DNA of 36,989 nucleotides, taken from the NCBI GenBank assembly GCA_030655535.1, contig JAURVK010000020.1, positions 1 to 36,989 of the forward strand, read 5' to 3'. Shown here piece after piece: positions 1-9,938 of this stretch. Below the pieces are notes generated by a model that searched no databases, was not told the origin of the DNA, and was given only the letters and a program-made list of their open reading frames with translations. Every line of letters begins with the position of its first letter. Position 1 is the stretch's first letter. The translations under genes and the position numbers were made by a program. The stretch is from Methylobacter sp. (GTDB taxonomy: Bacteria; Pseudomonadota; Gammaproteobacteria; Methylococcales; Methylomonadaceae).

Positions 1-186
1 CGGATGGTCTTGCTGGACATCTCCGCCACGGGTGAAGAAAACGTCATCGAGCAGCAATCCGGCAACCAAATGAACGATTTGGAGTACCGCCGCAAGCAGC
101 TTTTGAAGCTCCAGGATGCCGTTATCGACCTTGAAGACTTGTGTAAAAGGGGTCTGACCCCTTTGTTTGTGCTGGCAGGGATGTGA
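1..186 (+). CDS. 3' end of an unrecognised gene (partial)
   Basis: The reading frame is open from the first base of the window to a TGA at 184-186, so this may be the C-terminal end of a protein that starts upstream. The visible residues are hydrophilic and helical, with a central EYRRKQLLKLQDAVIDLEDL stretch that could be a short coiled coil. No family was recognised. The last dozen or so codons cross a 19-bp palindrome (146-164), so the natural C-terminus may have been replaced when that element arrived. The opposite strand is also open over much of this stretch, so even the strand is uncertain. Confidence 0.3.
   Translation, partial: RMVLLDISATGEENVIEQQSGNQMNDLEYRRKQLLKLQDAVIDLEDLCKRGLTPLFVLAGM
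146..164. repeat. 19-bp perfect palindrome AAAGGGGTCTGACCCCTTT
   Basis: Nine-base arms AAAGGGGTC and GACCCCTTT flank a single T. It lies inside the last codons of the partial reading frame at the window start. From memory, GGGGTC(A/T)GACCCC palindromes recur in many proteobacterial genomes, but I cannot assign this copy to a named element. It could act as a weak bidirectional terminator or mark an insertion point. Confidence 0.6.
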
Positions 187-274
187 ACGCATGACTTGTT
201 TTTGTCTCTAAATCGGCTACCTATTTAAGCTGAGACAGCCATTTAAAATTTGATAGCGCTGATATTATATCAAT

Positions 275-316
275 GTGGGAGCGATGCCATCATAGCGACG
301 AGGGCGTCGCTCCCAC
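275..316. repeat. Hairpin repeat GTGGGAGCGATGCC / GGCGTCGCTCCCAC
   Basis: Two 14-base arms (275-288 and 303-316) pair with one G:T-type mismatch around a 14-base spacer. The shape and the GTGGGAGCG end are typical of REP/BOX-like dispersed bacterial hairpins. It lies in non-coding DNA. Confidence 0.65.
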
Positions 317-469
317 AAGGGTCTCAACTGTCCCGGTTTAAATTGGCCGCCTTAAATGGCTACCAACTAACGTTAATTTTAGCTTTATACTGATTCATAT
401 TGATTGCCTCCGATTAACCAGGGTAGCTTGGAAACCTGACATTATGATTCTACGAGAAAAATAATTTCA

Positions 470-588
470 TCCACGAAAAACTCGAAAAGCACGAAAATAT
501 TCAAAAAAACACTAAATTGTGGATCGTCACCTAAAGAGTCAATAATTGTGTAATACAATAGGCTAATTTCTTTCGTGCTTTTCGTGGA
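470..588. repeat. Inverted repeat built from CACGAAA words
   Basis: The left arm (470-497) reads TCCACGAAAAACTCGAAAAG followed by CACGAAA. The right arm (571-588) is the reverse complement of TCCACGAAAAGCACGAAA. Each arm is a tandem run of a degenerate 9-10 base word (CACGAAAAA/CTCGAAAAG). The same word recurs at 10488-10505, with a shorter 12-base match at 18111-18122. The central spacer is about 73 bp. Confidence 0.6.
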
Positions 589-609
589 CTAACTGCGCTT
601 TTTAGGATT

Positions 610-1479
610 ATGGCTATATTACCAACTTTAGGCGTAGCATCGTGTCTGGGCGGGTCAATGCGTACATGCGGCTATGCGGCGGAAATGCTGCACGATGCAT
701 TTGTTCGACAAAAACCTGAGCAACAACGCCTGCAACTCCAATGGCATATGATTCATCCTGAAAATCACGGGTCGAAGGAGAAAAAACTAGCCACTATTAA
801 TCAATCGATAAGCCGGTTTACTCAATACTGGACAGAACAGAACCAGGCTTTTCTGGTCATCGGCGGCGACCATTCCTGTGCATTGGGAACCTGGGGCGGC
901 GTGCTGAATGGATTGCAGCAGCCCGGTAAATTCGGCCTGATCTGGCTGGATGCACACATGGATGCGCATACTTTTGCTACGTCGCCATCCGGCAATATTC
1001 ATGGCATGCCGCTGGCTGCTTTGCTTGGAAGGGCAGACAAAAAACTGGCAACGATGTATCCCGGTTCCGATTTCATCAAACCGGAAAACCTCATTCTGAT
1101 CGGCGTCCGAAGTTTTGAGGATGAGGAATACGATCTGTTAAAGCATGCATCGGTAGAAATCGTTTTTGCCGACCGGATTGATGGGCTTGCCCAAGTATTA
1201 ATTAAGGCAGTCGATAAACTCAGCCTGTCTTGCGAGGTTATCGGCATCAGCATTGATTTGGATTTTATCGATCCTGACGATGCTCCCGGCGTTGAAACGC
1301 CTGCTCAAGGCGGTATCAAAGCCTTCGAACTGCTCGAAGCGCTTTCGTTGATTAATCGGCGTCCGAAAATATGCGGCCTGGAAATCAGCGAGTTTAATCC
1401 GGAAAAAGACTCTGAAAATAAAACCTTACACCTGATGAAAGACATTATTGAGGCGTTCTACGGCGAGACCTTACAGTAA
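610..1479 (+). CDS. Arginase / ureohydrolase family protein
   Basis: Binuclear-manganese ureohydrolase, most likely arginase (L-arginine + water to L-ornithine + urea, cytoplasmic). Seen: GGDHS near residue 85 (first Mn-binding His), DAHMDAH near residues 113-119, and SIDLDFIDPDDAPGVETP near residues 213-230, which carries the DxD metal ligands and the family DPxxxPGxxTP signature. The 289-residue length fits arginase or agmatinase; the exact substrate cannot be fixed from motifs alone. The ATG has an AGGA only two bases upstream, so the ribosome binding site is poor; the next in-frame ATG is at 658. The 3' end overlaps the convergent pterin dehydratase gene by 9 bp. An ornithine cyclodeaminase-family gene two genes away supports an arginine-ornithine role, but the two genes are on opposite strands. 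Confidence 0.85.
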   Translation: MAILPTLGVASCLGGSMRTCGYAAEMLHDAFVRQKPEQQRLQLQWHMIHPENHGSKEKKLATINQSISRFTQYWTEQNQAFLVIGGDHSCALGTWGGVLNGLQQPGKFGLIWLDAHMDAHTFATSPSGNIHGMPLAALLGRADKKLATMYPGSDFIKPENLILIGVRSFEDEEYDLLKHASVEIVFADRIDGLAQVLIKAVDKLSLSCEVIGISIDLDFIDPDDAPGVETPAQGGIKAFELLEALSLINRRPKICGLEISEFNPEKDSENKTLHLMKDIIEAFYGETLQ

Positions 1480-1806
1480 AGCGTCGGTCTTGGCCGCCAT
1501 AATAAAATCATTAACGTGTAATCCTTTTATCTTGTGAGACCACCAGGTCACCGTCACCCTGCCCCATTCCGTTAAAATGGCCGGATGATGGACTTCTTGC
1601 TCGCAAAGCGCGCCGATTTTATTGGTAAATGACAAGGCGTTTGCAAAGTTATCGAACTTGAAGGTTTTTTGTAAGCGCTTGATGCCGTCTATTTCAACAA
1701 GCTCCCAGTCCTGTAATTGCGGCATAAATTCGTCAATTTCCGCCTGAGTAGCCAATGGAGCGCCAATTCGGCATACTTCACACGTTTTACCGGTCAGGTC
1801 AGTCAT
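1471..1806 (-). CDS. phhB: Pterin-4a-carbinolamine dehydratase
   Basis: Dehydrates 4a-hydroxytetrahydropterin during recycling of the pterin cofactor of aromatic amino-acid hydroxylases. In C1-using bacteria, homologues are also found among pterin-cofactor genes. The 111-residue length is typical. Seen: the family core EVHHPAILTEW followed by VTVTWWSHKIKGLHVNDF, which carries the catalytic histidine pattern. The start at 1806 is chosen over an upstream in-frame start because GGAG lies seven bases ahead of this ATG and the protein then begins MTDLTGKTCEVC, as expected for the family. No phenylalanine hydroxylase is adjacent. Its stop codon and that of arginase lie in the same 9-bp palindrome TTACAGTAA. 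Confidence 0.9.
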   Translation of the reverse strand: MTDLTGKTCEVCRIGAPLATQAEIDEFMPQLQDWELVEIDGIKRLQKTFKFDNFANALSFTNKIGALCEQEVHHPAILTEWGRVTVTWWSHKIKGLHVNDFIMAAKTDALL

Positions 1807-1967
1807 AGATATTCTCCATTTGGGTTCCATGTAAAACAACACGTTCGTACCGAGAATGCTGCTTTTTGAATAGTCGCAGATTAAAGAAATCGATGTCTTG
1901 AATCAATAGGTAGTGTCACCAATCGGAAAGAGATTACTGCGACTGTGGGTTGAATCTAAGCAATATT

Positions 1968-2978
1968 TTAAGGACTCAGTAAGCCAAACAAGTTTTTAGG
2001 ATCATTGAGTTCGGGTATTAAAGCCGACTCTGTGCCCAGTTGATACTCTTTTGCCAGTTCATAGACAACTCGAAGTATTGAATGATCCTCCAAAGCAAAA
2101 CCGACTGAATCAAAGAGCGTAATCTCGTCATTATTCTGCCTTCCGGGCTTATTATTACAGACCAGTTCCCATAATTCGGCATAGATAAGATCGGCTTTGC
2201 ATTGCTGCACCTCCCCTTCTACCAGACTCTGCGGTTTATATTCCACCACCAGCTTGACCTGATTCAGAAATTCGGCGGATAGCTCGGTTTTCCCCGGACA
2301 GTCGCCGCCCATCGCATGTATATATGTACCCGGTGAAATATCCTCGAATTCAAATAAGGACTGCCGTTTTTTGGCGGCGGTCGCCGTTATCACAATATCG
2401 GCATGACGCACGGCTTCGACAATGCTATTGCAAGGAATTAACCTGAACTTTTGCTCGGCCAGATTTTTTGAGAACTTGACCATCGCCTGCGGATCGGTAT
2501 CAAAAAATCGGACTTCTTCCAGTTGAAAAAAACCGGCGAATGCCAATACCTGAAATTCCGCCTGCGCTCCGGTGCCAATAATGGCTAATGATTTTGAATC
2601 TTTGCGAGCCAGATATTTTGCTGCCAGAACACCCGTTGCCGCTGTCCTGAACGCGGTCAATAAGGTCATTTCGCTGATCATCAGCGGATAACCGCTACCG
2701 GCATCGCTTAAGATTCCTATCGCTACAACGTTGAGCTTGCCTTTAAGCGGATTGTCAGGATGGCCGTTAACATATTTAAATGCATATAACTGTTGGTCTG
2801 CACAGGGCATCAATTCAATGACGCCTTGAGGATAATAGGTTCCGTGACGCGGCGATAAAACAAACTCGTTCCAACGGCCGAAATCTTCCTCTAACGCCGT
2901 AGTAATACGCTTGAAAAAATTTTCCAGGCCAATGATCTTTATCATTTTCCCGATGTCAGGAACGGTGAGGATTTTCAT
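1968..2978 (-). CDS. Ornithine cyclodeaminase / mu-crystallin family protein
   Basis: NAD(P)-dependent family that includes ornithine cyclodeaminase (ornithine to proline + ammonia), alanine dehydrogenase and several imine reductases. Seen: a Rossmann motif in SLAIIGTGAQAEFQ near residue 130, the upstream segment MTLLTAFRTAATGVLAAKYL typical of the family, and DSVGFALED near the C-terminus. Length is 336 residues with the start at 2978 (MKILTVPDIG); the 43 residues upstream in frame overlap the preceding gene and do not look like this family. It lies 34 bp downstream of the RibD-like gene on the same strand, so the two are probably co-transcribed. Substrate is not certain. The nearby arginase makes ornithine a reasonable guess. 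Confidence 0.8.
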   Translation of the reverse strand: MKILTVPDIGKMIKIIGLENFFKRITTALEEDFGRWNEFVLSPRHGTYYPQGVIELMPCADQQLYAFKYVNGHPDNPLKGKLNVVAIGILSDAGSGYPLMISEMTLLTAFRTAATGVLAAKYLARKDSKSLAIIGTGAQAEFQVLAFAGFFQLEEVRFFDTDPQAMVKFSKNLAEQKFRLIPCNSIVEAVRHADIVITATAAKKRQSLFEFEDISPGTYIHAMGGDCPGKTELSAEFLNQVKLVVEYKPQSLVEGEVQQCKADLIYAELWELVCNNKPGRQNNDEITLFDSVGFALEDHSILRVVYELAKEYQLGTESALIPELNDPKNLFGLLSP

Positions 2979-3012
2979 TATCTGCACTCGGTTAGTGGCT
3001 AAAGGATTTAAT

Positions 3013-3858
3013 TTAAATGTCAGTGTCAGTGGATCGCTCCAAACCGAATTGCATGAAAAACTGGCCTGATCCGGGCGGCGAGTCCTGTTCGTAGTACAGT
3101 GCTTCAAGTATCAGGTTGCCTTCCGGCCCAAGCATAGTCCCGGTCAATAAGGTGCGGAAGTCTTTGCCGCCTATTAGCTGATGGGTAATGGTCAGGTATA
3201 ACCTTGATAACTGCTTGTCCCGGATGACAGTGTCCAGCATTTGCGGGCCGGCAATAAGGTAAATAGTTTTGTAACCCCGTTCGCTTAGCGCATTGATCAA
3301 AGGCGCGCCGTGAACCATGTTGTCTTCACCGGTAAAAAGTAGGGGATACCCCAAGTCCTGCCAGTAACGGATGCGATCAGCTGCGGCATTTCTTCCCGTG
3401 GCTATATAAACGTCTTGCCCATGTTCTTTGAGACTGTCGTGCAGCGGAAAATTCAGGCTGGCGCTGGCGATGATCACGGCAGGCTGAGGTTTTAAGCCAT
3501 GGTTCCGGCGCCATTCAACAATATCTTTGTTTCTAACCTGCAAAATATTGCCCAGGCGCCCTTCACCCAGCGCCCGCATATAGCCGCCATGAGTAATAAG
3601 ACAGTCCGCCTGGGCATGCAGTTCCATAAACAGGCCAAAGTCGGAACCGGTTGTTATATGTTTGGGGATGTATGTGCCTTGGAGGACGGTATCTTCCAAC
3701 GCAATGCGTCCGTCCAGACTCGACAGGAAATTGGCATAAACAAACGGACATGCGACCGTTCCCAGTTCATGTAATTGATGGGCAAGATATAGGCCTTTAA
3801 TTGAGGCTTTTTCGCAGGGGTGCGGATAAAACTGCAATAGTTTTGTATGCATAGACAT
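3013..3858 (-). CDS. RibD C-terminal-type (dihydrofolate-reductase-like) reductase
   Basis: Stand-alone reductase of the RibD C-terminal/DHFR fold, without the deaminase domain of bifunctional RibD. Seen: FVYANFLSSLDGRIALED near residues 39-56, matching the family's conserved SLDGkia start, and a nucleotide-binding region around IYLIAGPQMLDTVI. Length 281 residues. Homologues reduce pyrimidine or pterin-like precursors in riboflavin or pterin synthesis; the actual substrate is unknown. An AAGGA sits about eight bases upstream of the ATG at 3858, and a second ATG two codons later is also possible. It heads a probable two-gene unit with the ornithine cyclodeaminase-family gene, and a pterin dehydratase follows on the same strand. 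Confidence 0.75.
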   Translation of the reverse strand: MSMHTKLLQFYPHPCEKASIKGLYLAHQLHELGTVACPFVYANFLSSLDGRIALEDTVLQGTYIPKHITTGSDFGLFMELHAQADCLITHGGYMRALGEGRLGNILQVRNKDIVEWRRNHGLKPQPAVIIASASLNFPLHDSLKEHGQDVYIATGRNAAADRIRYWQDLGYPLLFTGEDNMVHGAPLINALSERGYKTIYLIAGPQMLDTVIRDKQLSRLYLTITHQLIGGKDFRTLLTGTMLGPEGNLILEALYYEQDSPPGSGQFFMQFGLERSTDTDI

Positions 3859-3896
3859 ATTATTGATCCTTTATCCAGTTTATAACTTGTTTTTAT

Positions 3897-3972
3897 TACC
3901 ATAAAGGACATGAAGATAATGAAGAAAAACGTAGAGAGTAACTACAGTAAATTCTTCATGCTCTTCATGGTA
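3897..3972. repeat. Inverted repeat built from CATGAAGA words
   Basis: The left arm (3897-3926) begins TACCATAAAGGACATGAAGA and goes on ATAATGAAGAA. The right arm (3952-3972) is the reverse complement of TACCATGAAGAGCATGAAGA plus A. Each arm is a tandem run of a degenerate 9-12 base word. It is the same architecture as the repeats at 470-588 and 4014-4086 but a different word. It lies between the RibD-like gene and purB. Confidence 0.6.
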
Positions 3973-4013
3973 AAAATAAATGCCCCCCTCTGAAATCAAC
4001 ACCCGAAAAATGG

Positions 4014-4086
4014 AACGCAGATAAACGCAGACAACTCAAAAAAAATCCTATTTTTATCTTAATTATCGGCGTTTATCTGCGTCTAT
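4014..4086. repeat. Inverted repeat built from CGCAGATAAA words
   Basis: Left arm AACGCAGATAAACGCAGAC (4014-4032); right arm CGTTTATCTGCGTCTAT (4070-4086). The central 13 bases pair perfectly and the spacer is about 37 bp. It sits 30-100 bp downstream of the purB stop codon (purB is on the minus strand), so it could also act as a 3' hairpin for the purB transcript. Such ATCTGCGTTTATCTGCG runs are, as I recall, a widespread dispersed repeat. Confidence 0.6.
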
Positions 4087-4118
4087 CATAATGACTGAGC
4101 AGTCACTCCCAAGATACC

Positions 4119-5486
<1,368 letters not shown>

Positions 5487-5519
5487 TTATTCCGAGTATT
5501 TAAGTGTGTTGTTATTCGT

Positions 5520-5593
5520 GTATCTACTTTAAAAAGCAGGGTGATTTATAAATGGAGTCGCGGCTCCAATACACTGAAATTTAAAGTAGATAC
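5520..5593. repeat. 74-bp MITE-like element with perfect 14-bp terminal inverted repeats
   Basis: Arms GTATCTACTTTAAA (5520-5533) and TTTAAAGTAGATAC (5580-5593) are perfect reverse complements. Between them is a smaller hairpin TGGAGTCGCGGCTCCA with one wobble pair. The element abuts the mnmA stop codon exactly. It could be a non-autonomous miniature transposable element, or a structured 3' end of the mnmA message. Confidence 0.55.
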
Positions 5594-6685
5594 TTATTTG
5601 TTATATTTGGATTCAATAATCCCGCCGCCCAGGCATATGTCCCCATCGTAAAAAACGACGGATTGCCCGGGGGTAATGGCTCTTTGCGGTTGATCAAATG
5701 TAGCTTTGCATCTATCGTTACCGATCGGTTCCAAATAACAAGTCTGATCTGCCTGACGATAGCGGGTTTTAGCGGTACAGCGCAAGGCTTCTGTCAACGG
5801 CCGGTTGCTGCACCAATCCAGTTGGCTGGCTTCCAAGGTGTTATGCAACATCAACGGGTGATCGTGACCTTGACCGACGATCAGGATATTGTTTTTCAGG
5901 TCTTTTTCCAGTACATACCACGGCTCATCCGGCGCATTTTTAACACCGCCTATACCCAAGCCCTGGCGTTGGCCGAAAGTGTAATACATCAAGCCGTGAT
6001 GCTTGCCGATAGTTTGGCCTTCCGGGGTGCGCATTTCGCCGGGCTGTGTCGGCAGATAACGTTGCAAAAATTCGGTGAATTTGCGCTCGCCGATAAAACA
6101 AATGCCGGTGCTGTCTTTTTTGCGGCTGTTGGCAAAACCGGCTTTATCCGCCATGGCCCGGATTTCCGGTTTATGCAAATGGCCTATCGGAAACAGAGTA
6201 CGCGATAATTGTTTTTGTCCCAGCGTGTACAGAAAATAACTTTGTTCTTTATTGGGATCCAGGCCTTTTAATAAAAAGAACTCACCGTCTTTCTCGGCTA
6301 CTTGCGCATAGTGTCCTGTGGCAATATATTCCGCCCCCAAATCTTCTATCGCATAATTTAAAAAGGCTTTGAACTTAACGTGTTTGTTGCACAGAATATC
6401 CGGATTCGGCGTACGGCCTGCTTTAAATTCGGCCAGGAATACTTCAAAGACCTCGTCCCAATATTCGGCGGCAAAATTGACGGTTTTTAATTCTATGCCT
6501 AATTTATCGCAAACCTGTTGAGCGTCTGCGAGATCTTCCATGGCGGTACATTGCTCGGTACCATCGTCTTCTTCCCAGTTTTTCATAAACAAACCGGTGA
6601 CTTGATGGCCTTGTTCTAACAGCAGCAAAGCGGTTACCGAAGAATCGACACCGCCGGACATGCCGACGATTACTTTTTTACTCAT
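5594..6685 (-). CDS. mnmA: tRNA-specific 2-thiouridylase MnmA
   Basis: ATP-dependent thiolation of the wobble uridine (U34) of Lys, Glu and Gln tRNAs, receiving sulfur from the Tus relay. Seen: PP-loop ATPase motif [10 protein letters not shown] near residues 8-17, catalytic cysteine in NPDILCNKH near residue 100, and second catalytic cysteine in STGICFIG near residue 196, matching the two-cysteine mechanism known for E. coli MnmA. Length 363 residues. I chose the ATG at 6685 (MSKKVIVG) rather than the TTG two codons upstream. It overlaps the end of nudJ by 8 bases (ATGAGTAA), indicating translational coupling. Confidence 0.97.
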   Translation of the reverse strand: MSKKVIVGMSGGVDSSVTALLLLEQGHQVTGLFMKNWEEDDGTEQCTAMEDLADAQQVCDKLGIELKTVNFAAEYWDEVFEVFLAEFKAGRTPNPDILCNKHVKFKAFLNYAIEDLGAEYIATGHYAQVAEKDGEFFLLKGLDPNKEQSYFLYTLGQKQLSRTLFPIGHLHKPEIRAMADKAGFANSRKKDSTGICFIGERKFTEFLQRYLPTQPGEMRTPEGQTIGKHHGLMYYTFGQRQGLGIGGVKNAPDEPWYVLEKDLKNNILIVGQGHDHPLMLHNTLEASQLDWCSNRPLTEALRCTAKTRYRQADQTCYLEPIGNDRCKATFDQPQRAITPGQSVVFYDGDICLGGGIIESKYNK

Positions 6686-7139
6686 GGTCAAGATCGATAA
6701 ATGATTTAAGCAAGGATAAGGGGTGGCGTTGCCCGCTGAGATATTCGTCTATACTGACAAGCACTAACGGACTACGTAAACGATGCCGCTCGGCTTCGAC
6801 TTCATCGCGTGTTAACCAGTGTGTGGCGATTATGCCCTCATCCAGTTGTTGCGCCGGGTTATGTGAATGACAACGACCTGAAAAACACACCCTGACAAAG
6901 CTCGGGAAATCGGGGGTTTTCCGCCAAAGCTGGATAGATACGACATGCTCGGGTTCAAACTGCCAGGCGGTTTCTTCCAGCACTTCGCGCTTTACAGCGG
7001 CAATCAGATCCTCGCCTGCTTCAAGATGCCCGGCAGGTTGATTGAATTGAAGTCCATTGGCGGTTTCCTCTTCTACGAGGAAAAACCGTCGGCCTTGTTC
7101 AATAACTGCGGCAACTGTAACATGCGGCTTCCAAACCAT
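6678..7139 (-). CDS. nudJ: NUDIX hydrolase NudJ (phosphatase/pyrophosphatase)
   Basis: Member of the NudJ (YmfB) group, which in E. coli hydrolyses nucleoside tri- and diphosphates and hydroxymethylpyrimidine pyrophosphate. Seen: a NUDIX box near residues 37-59, [20 protein letters not shown] followed by TAW. It keeps the catalytic REVLEE core but has Ala-Trp where the consensus has Gly-hydrophobic. The start at 7139 gives [14 protein letters not shown], aligning with the E. coli MFKPHVTVA start and giving the same length (153 residues); GGAA lies seven bases upstream. The in-frame ATG at 7169 lacks a ribosome binding site. Directly upstream of and overlapping mnmA, as in enteric bacteria. 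Confidence 0.92.
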   Translation of the reverse strand: MVWKPHVTVAAVIEQGRRFFLVEEETANGLQFNQPAGHLEAGEDLIAAVKREVLEETAWQFEPEHVVSIQLWRKTPDFPSFVRVCFSGRCHSHNPAQQLDEGIIATHWLTRDEVEAERHRLRSPLVLVSIDEYLSGQRHPLSLLKSFIDLDHE

Positions 7140-7328
7140 TGCAAAATTCCGGGCTATAAAAGCTGACATTTTACTAGATCTGGAGATATTATGCTGGTAA
7201 AAAAGATTCCGGGATAATGATGGCAGCTCTTCATAGAGGCCTTGTTAATTCTGTTGCAAATATTAAGAGTTGAAATTCGCCAGGATTGGCACTATGTTAG
7301 TAACTTGTAATGTTTTACTATTTCAATT

Positions 7329-7652
7329 ATGTCCGATTTTAATCCGTACAAAGATAAAGATGGCGACTTGGCTATTCAGGAAGCCAAGCCCAAGTTAAAA
7401 AGACCGCCTTTATACAAGGTTATCTTGTTAAATGATGATTTTACGCCCATGGATTTTGTCATTGAAATTTTGATGGATTTTTTTGCCATGCCTGAAGAAA
7501 AAGCGACTCAGGTGATGCTGCAAGTACATACGCAAGGGGTTGGTGTGTGCGGTACGTATTCTAAAGATGTTGCAGAAACCAAAGTCTATGTAGTTAACGA
7601 CTATTCCCGAGAGCATCACCATCCGTTGATGTGTTCGATGGAAGAAGTGTAG
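7329..7652 (+). CDS. clpS: ATP-dependent Clp protease adaptor ClpS
   Basis: Adaptor that binds the N-domain of ClpA and delivers N-end-rule substrates to ClpAP. Seen: the conserved core YKVILLNDDFTPMDFVIEIL near residues 29-48 (which includes the peptide-pocket NDD residues), then VHTQGVGVCGTYSKDVAETK and a short C-terminal tail. Length 107 residues, similar to E. coli ClpS (106). No clear ribosome binding site precedes the ATG. The gene lies 12 bp ahead of clpA in the usual clpS-clpA operon. Confidence 0.97.
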   Translation: MSDFNPYKDKDGDLAIQEAKPKLKRPPLYKVILLNDDFTPMDFVIEILMDFFAMPEEKATQVMLQVHTQGVGVCGTYSKDVAETKVYVVNDYSREHHHPLMCSMEEV

Positions 7653-7664
7653 GTTGGAGAGCTT

Positions 7665-9938
7665 ATGTTAAGTAAAGAACTTGAAATTACGTTGAATAAT
7701 GCCTTTAAAAATGCGCATGACAAACGCCATGAATTTATCACGGTTGAACATTTGCTGCTAGCATTGCTCGAAAATGCTTCTGCGCAGCCGATTTTAATCG
7801 CCTGCGGCTGCGATATTAAGACTCTACGCGGCCAGTTGACGCAGTTTATTGATGAAACCACATCGCTAATTCCGGTCGGTATCCAGCGGGAAACCCAGCC
7901 TACCTTGGGATTTCAGCGAGTGTTGCAACGCGCTGTTTTTCATGTGCAGGCATCTGACAAGAAGGAAGTTTCCGGCGCCAATTTATTTGTGGCCTTATTC
8001 AGCGAACAGGATTCCCACGCGGTTTATCTGTTAAATAAACAGGACATTTCACGGCTGGATGTGGTCAATTATCTGGCTCACGGCATTTCAAAAATCGACC
8101 CTGAAAATGATTCGCCAAATAGCCCTTCACAAGAATCCGGCAATCCCGATGCCGAAGCTTCGGGCAGCCCGCTGGACAAGTACGCCACCAATCTCAACGA
8201 AGAAGCGCTAAAAGGTCGAATTGATCCTTTAATCGGCAGAGAAGCGGAGGTTGAACGCACTATTCAGACGCTGTGTCGCCGCCGCAAAAACAATCCTTTG
8301 CTGGTCGGCGAAGCCGGTGTAGGAAAAACGGCTATCGCAGAAGGTTTGGCGAAGCGAATTGTTGAAGAGCAAGTGCCGGACGTTCTGATGAACAGCGTGA
8401 TTTATTCGCTGGATTTGGGCGCCCTGGTTGCCGGCACCAAATACCGGGGGGACTTTGAAAAACGGCTTAAAGCCTTGTTAAATCAACTTAACAAGGAACC
8501 TGATTCGATTCTGTTTATTGATGAAATTCACACCATTATCGGCGCGGGTTCGGCTTCCGGCGGCGTGATGGATGCGTCCAATTTGATTAAACCGGCTCTG
8601 GCTTCCGGCCAGTTGCGTTGCATAGGCTCTACCACCTATCAAGAGTACCGCAGTATTTTTGAAAAAGATCATGCCCTGGCGAGAAGATTCCAAAAAGTCG
8701 ATATACTTGAGCCTTCCGTTGAAGACACTATCCTGATTTTAAAAGGGCTTAAATCACGCTTTGAACAACATCATGATGTTAAATATTCCGCTGAAGCATT
8801 ACGTGTCGCGGCGGAATTATCGGATCGCTATATTACCGACCGGCATTTGCCCGATAAAGCCATCGATGTTATCGATGAAGCCGGTGCAAAACAGCGTATG
8901 ACGGCCGAGGCTGACCGCAAACAGCTTATCGATGTTGCCGAAATAGAAGATATAGTCTCCAAAATCGCCAGAGTGCCGGCAAAATCGGTATCATCTAACG
9001 ATATAGACAAGTTGAGTAACCTGGAAAAAAACCTGAAAATGCTGGTCTTTGGTCAAGATGAGGCGATATCGGCACTGGCATCGGCCATAAAATTATCCCG
9101 CGCAGGGCTTAGGGACACCCAGAAAACTATCGGTTCATTTCTGTTTTCCGGACCTACAGGCGTAGGTAAAACCGAAGTGACGCGGCAGCTGGCTAAGGTG
9201 CTGGGCGTAGAATTGATTCGCTTTGATATGTCCGAGTACATGGAGCGCCATGCCGTTTCCAGGCTGATAGGCGCGCCTCCAGGCTATGTGGGCTTTGACC
9301 AGGGCGGCTTATTAACCGAACAGGTAAACAAGCACCCTCATGCGGTATTGCTGTTGGACGAATTGGAAAAAGCCCATCCCGATGTATTTAACCTGTTATT
9401 GCAGGTAATGGATCACGGCTCATTGACCGACAATAACGGACGCAAGGCCGATTTCCGCAACATCATCCTGGTGATGACCACCAACGCAGGAGCGGAAGAA
9501 GGCAGCCGTGCCTCTATCGGTTTTACCCATCAGGATCATGCTACCGACAGCTTAAAGGTTATCGAAAAAGGCTTCTCGCCCGAATTTCGTAACCGTCTGG
9601 ATGCCATCATTCAATTTAAACCCTTGGATATTTCGATTATCGGACATGTGGTTGATAAATTCATCTTTGAATTGGAAGCCTTGCTGACAGACAAGCACGT
9701 AACGCTGGCATTGGATAGCGATGCCCGATTATGGTTGGCTGAGAACGGCTGCGACCCGAAAATGGGAGCCAGACCGATGGCGCGACTCATTCAAGAGAAA
9801 ATCAAGAAACCTCTGGCTAATGATTTGCTGTTTGGCGAGTTGGCGCATGGTGGACATGTGCGAATTTACGTGAAGGATAATGAATTGAACTTCGCTATAG
9901 AAAGCGCTGAGCTGATTGTTCCTGAAGCCAATTTTTAA
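7665..9938 (+). CDS. clpA: ATP-dependent Clp protease ATP-binding subunit ClpA
   Basis: AAA+ unfoldase that feeds substrates to the ClpP peptidase. Seen: ClpN double-repeat domain at residues 1-145, first AAA module with Walker [14 protein letters not shown] near residue 215 and Walker [14 protein letters not shown] near 282, second AAA module with Walker [12 protein letters not shown] near 496 and Walker [16 protein letters not shown] near 562, and the ClpP-docking loop tripeptide IGF near 618. Length 757 residues versus 758 in E. coli. GGAG precedes the ATG at 7665 by seven to eight bases. The stop codon lies inside the first of three 30-bp tandem repeats. No clpP is nearby, as is normal for gammaproteobacteria. 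Confidence 0.98.
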   Translation: MLSKELEITLNNAFKNAHDKRHEFITVEHLLLALLENASAQPILIACGCDIKTLRGQLTQFIDETTSLIPVGIQRETQPTLGFQRVLQRAVFHVQASDKKEVSGANLFVALFSEQDSHAVYLLNKQDISRLDVVNYLAHGISKIDPENDSPNSPSQESGNPDAEASGSPLDKYATNLNEEALKGRIDPLIGREAEVERTIQTLCRRRKNNPLLVGEAGVGKTAIAEGLAKRIVEEQVPDVLMNSVIYSLDLGALVAGTKYRGDFEKRLKALLNQLNKEPDSILFIDEIHTIIGAGSASGGVMDASNLIKPALASGQLRCIGSTTYQEYRSIFEKDHALARRFQKVDILEPSVEDTILILKGLKSRFEQHHDVKYSAEALRVAAELSDRYITDRHLPDKAIDVIDEAGAKQRMTAEADRKQLIDVAEIEDIVSKIARVPAKSVSSNDIDKLSNLEKNLKMLVFGQDEAISALASAIKLSRAGLRDTQKTIGSFLFSGPTGVGKTEVTRQLAKVLGVELIRFDMSEYMERHAVSRLIGAPPGYVGFDQGGLLTEQVNKHPHAVLLLDELEKAHPDVFNLLLQVMDHGSLTDNNGRKADFRNIILVMTTNAGAEEGSRASIGFTHQDHATDSLKVIEKGFSPEFRNRLDAIIQFKPLDISIIGHVVDKFIFELEALLTDKHVTLALDSDARLWLAENGCDPKMGARPMARLIQEKIKKPLANDLLFGELAHGGHVRIYVKDNELNFAIESAELIVPEANF

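Larger units (their letters stand above)
187..609. other. 423-bp gap with nested inverted repeats
   Basis: No coding frame is supported here. The gap holds a 14-bp hairpin (275-316) and looser outer arms GCCATTTAA (238-246) and TTAAATGGC (352-360). It also holds the CACGAAA-type inverted repeat at 470-588, which ends about 20 bp before the arginase start. A promoter for the arginase gene must lie here, but no convincing -35/-10 pair was identified. Confidence 0.5.

Noticed and set aside
5663-6208. 181-residue plus-strand frame
   Set aside because: Lies antisense within mnmA, whose motifs and length are certain.
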